In this document: piece by piece, positions 62,414 through 64,000 of the stretch | How the letters are laid out: each line of letters starts with the position of its first letter | How positions within the stretch are numbered: the stretch's first letter is position 1 | Assembly (NCBI GenBank): GCA_019637995.1 | Contig: JAHBUQ010000001.1 | Location: 496,001 to 560,000, forward strand | Length of the DNA: 64,000 nucleotides | Direction of reading: 5' to 3' | Source: Ignavibacteriota bacterium | GTDB taxonomy: Bacteria > Bacteroidota > Ignavibacteria > Kapaibacteriales > UBA2268 | The notes under the pieces: generated by a model | Told to the model about the DNA's origin: nothing | Seen by the model: the letters and a program-made list of their open reading frames with translations, nothing else | Database searches by the model: none | Program-made: the position numbers and the translations under genes

Positions 62414-63013
62414 ATGTTATATAGCAGAACATATTTCAGCAAAGAAGAGCTGGAAAACGCATTAAATGGGATAGTTGACCCTGTCGAACTAAACCGGATT
62501 TTGTCTGCTTATGATATGGCAGATATGGCTTATTCAGATAAAAAATCTTTCAATGGCTCGCCATATTTCTTCCATACAACGAGAGTTTGCAAAATACTTG
62601 TTTCTGAACTTGGATTAACTGAGCCGGAAATATTGATTGCGGCGCTACTGCATGATATTTTTGAAGCTAGCAATGAAATTTCTCCTGAAATTATTAACTA
62701 TAATTTTGGGGCTTATGTTACATATTTGCTGACAATTCTTAAAGATGATTTTGCTGCAATTAAAAAATACCCAATGCCTGTTAATGATAATATAAATACT
62801 CTAAAAATACCTTCAGACGATTATCTTATAATTTGGCTTGGAGAGCATTTGGATAATTTTCGTTCTTTGGAAGTTTCTCCGATGTTTAACCCGATTAATT
62901 ATATTTTGAATATTATTTCTACACTTTTTCCTGTTGCAGAAAAAAGTGAAAATCCAGCTGTAAAGAAACTTCTTCATGAGTTAAAACAAGAACGCAATAA
63001 AATATTGGGGTAA
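62414..63013 (+). CDS. Divergent SpoT-like HD-domain protein
   Basis: The 199-aa product has the HD fold of RelA/SpoT-type (p)ppGpp hydrolases: GSPYFFHTTRVCKILV with His54, AALLHDIFEAS with His80 and Asp81, and WLGEHLDNFRSLEVSP in place of ADRLHNMRTL. The catalytic Glu-Asp pair of SpoT (HDxxED) reads Glu84-Ala85, and the later Asp of ADRLHN is Glu, so activity may be altered or lost. There is no synthetase, TGS or ACT domain. It follows recN by 3 bases and ends in a terminator whose stem overlaps its last codons. Confidence 0.75.
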   Translation: MLYSRTYFSKEELENALNGIVDPVELNRILSAYDMADMAYSDKKSFNGSPYFFHTTRVCKILVSELGLTEPEILIAALLHDIFEASNEISPEIINYNFGAYVTYLLTILKDDFAAIKKYPMPVNDNINTLKIPSDDYLIIWLGEHLDNFRSLEVSPMFNPINYILNIISTLFPVAEKSENPAVKKLLHELKQERNKILG

Positions 63014-63033
63014 ATATTTTATTGCGTATTTTT
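62992..63033 (+). terminator. Intrinsic terminator overlapping the end of the HD gene
   Basis: A perfect 15-bp stem (62992-63006 with 63013-63027) with a 6-base GGGGTA loop is followed by TTTTT to 63033. The left arm lies within the last codons of the HD protein gene and the loop holds most of the stop codon. Confidence 0.85.
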
Positions 63034-63073
63034 GAGTAAGTTTTTTATTTTACTGCAATTTCTTGATGTCGCT

Positions 63074-64000
63074 CTACTTTTCAACTTGTGATGTGAGAAC
63101 TCTAAGATTGAGCTTGATTAAGTTTTCAGCAATTTTTATCATTGAACTTCCAAGCCCCTGAACATCATTTAAAATATTTAGCATCAGAATATTTCGTTTC
63201 ATACTTGGTGGCATTTTACGAATTCTATTAATCTGATTTTTGTTCATGAGCTTCATAGAGTCGTTAAAACTCTTTTCCAGACTTATAAGCTCGTCCAGAG
63301 AAATTATACCATCAGCCTTGAATCCCTTCTCAATTATTTTTGAGAAGTTTTCAATTTCTTTTGTCATTATAATAATGTCATTTAGCTGGTCTTCAAAGAG
63401 CTTGTGGTGATTGTTGTCAATATATGCAAAATTTTGCTCAGTAAGAGTTATTACTTTATCAGCCATATCCTGACATAATGAAACTATACTAATAATCTCT
63501 GGTTCAGCATCATACATTGAAACATCATTTTTGATATAATCAACGGTATTTTTTATCAGCAAATTCAGTTTTTTGTTCAGTTTTTTACTACTACCTCTGA
63601 ATTTTTTTAGAATTTTCAAGTCATTTTGAGTAAGCCCCAAATAGCTGTTTGTTGAAATTTTGACGATATTATCAATAAAATTCACAGCATCTTTTACAAT
63701 ACTTTTGATATGAGTTTTTGCAACACTATCTCCTGCCATAGCAGGTTCGACCGAATTTAATTCAATATTTCTTTCATTTTCTTTATCTTTATGAATTTTA
63801 GCTGTCCTGATTAAAACAAATGAAGTAAAAATAACCAGACCCAATAAGCCATAAATTTCGCTGTAATATATTATTAGAGCGATTGTGGCAGCAGTCAGTG
63901 CAGCTAAAAATGCAGTGAAAAACCAACCTGTTATTACGGTAACTACTCCTGCAACTCTGTAAACAGCCGAGTCCCTTCCCCAGGCTTTATCGGGAAGTGC
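63074..64000 (-). CDS. PiT-family phosphate transporter with PhoU-like tail, C-terminal part (cut by window edge)
   Basis: The minus strand is open from the window edge to the stop at 63074, giving 309 codons without a start in view. The first about 60 residues read ALPDKAWGRDSAVYRVAGVVTVITGWFF, then two membrane helices (about 20-42 and 49-66), matching the C-terminal membrane part of PiT/PHO4-type inorganic phosphate transporters (LPDKAWGRESAVYR-like). The remaining 240 residues are a helical PhoU-like domain (DMADKVITLTEQNFAYIDNNHHKLFEDQLNDI). Such fusion of transporter and PhoU-like tail occurs in Bacteroidota. The N-terminal transporter half lies beyond 64000. Confidence 0.82.
   Translation of the reverse strand, partial: ALPDKAWGRDSAVYRVAGVVTVITGWFFTAFLAALTAATIALIIYYSEIYGLLGLVIFTSFVLIRTAKIHKDKENERNIELNSVEPAMAGDSVAKTHIKSIVKDAVNFIDNIVKISTNSYLGLTQNDLKILKKFRGSSKKLNKKLNLLIKNTVDYIKNDVSMYDAEPEIISIVSLCQDMADKVITLTEQNFAYIDNNHHKLFEDQLNDIIIMTKEIENFSKIIEKGFKADGIISLDELISLEKSFNDSMKLMNKNQINRIRKMPPSMKRNILMLNILNDVQGLGSSMIKIAENLIKLNLRVLTSQVEK

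Overview
The window is an AT-rich bacterial chromosome segment from the Bacteroidota/Chlorobiota (FCB) side of the tree, possibly an Ignavibacteria- or Kapabacteria-like lineage. Four large exported proteins end in type IX secretion (T9SS) sorting domains, and there is a PorV-like outer-membrane protein. Several intergenic regions carry the Bacteroidota promoter pattern TTTG / TAnnTTTG. LemA-DUF3137, DUF3127, DUF4286, DUF151 and a long LptF/G-type permease are also typical of this group. The exact lineage is an inference; no rRNA is present.

Layout. 1-5.7 kb: the 5' part of an apolipoprotein N-acyltransferase gene (minus strand, cut by the window edge), a ten-Asp-box T9SS protein, a bifunctional nuclease and an FkbM methyltransferase. 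5.7-8.1 kb: tRNA-Met, dihydrolipoyl dehydrogenase and a small lipoprotein. 8.2-15.4 kb, all minus strand: an Ig-like T9SS protein, a decayed nucleotidyltransferase, a PorV-like barrel, a CAP/FnIII T9SS protein and a glycine-rich membrane protein. 15.4-24.5 kb: a tight signalling operon made of a 1489-aa multi-PAS hybrid kinase, a REC-PAS kinase, a REC-HDOD protein and a REC protein with a degenerate HD-GYP-like domain. 24.5-29.9 kb: a LemA / DUF3137 / stalk-domain operon and a double M16 protease. 30.2-37.5 kb: a second Asp-box T9SS protein overlapping a glycosyltransferase and a DMT transporter, then an acidic orphan protein, imidazolonepropionase and DUF3127. 37.5-39.5 kb: three tandem small heat-shock proteins. 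39.6-46.3 kb: housekeeping genes (trmB, MscS, phosphohexomutase, GT2-TPR, PPK2, DUF4286, tatC, SnoaL-like). 46.4-50.1 kb: LptF/G permease, peptide deformylase, a duplicated-domain protein and an SR-rich membrane protein. 50.1-54 kb: tryptophanase, a secreted alpha/beta hydrolase and a small barrel-like protein. 54.1-57.5 kb: a small toxin-antitoxin island (MNT nucleotidyltransferase, BrnT and its partner) abutting riboflavin synthase and an Uup-type ABC-F ATPase. 57.5-64 kb: a kinase with a periplasmic solute-binding domain, a second GT2-TPR protein, recN with a divergent SpoT-like HD protein, and the 3' part of a PiT phosphate transporter with a PhoU-like tail, cut by the right edge.

Most of the window is ordinary housekeeping and cell-envelope content. 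The parts most worth a second look are the signalling operon with its catalytically eroded HD-GYP-like protein and the 33-nt palindrome in its leader; the SpoT-like HD protein with altered catalytic residues behind recN; the nucleotidyltransferase pseudogene together with the intact TA island joined to ribE; and the two unrecognised proteins at 34.7 kb and 48.9 kb. No CRISPR array, transposase, prophage or integrase was seen.
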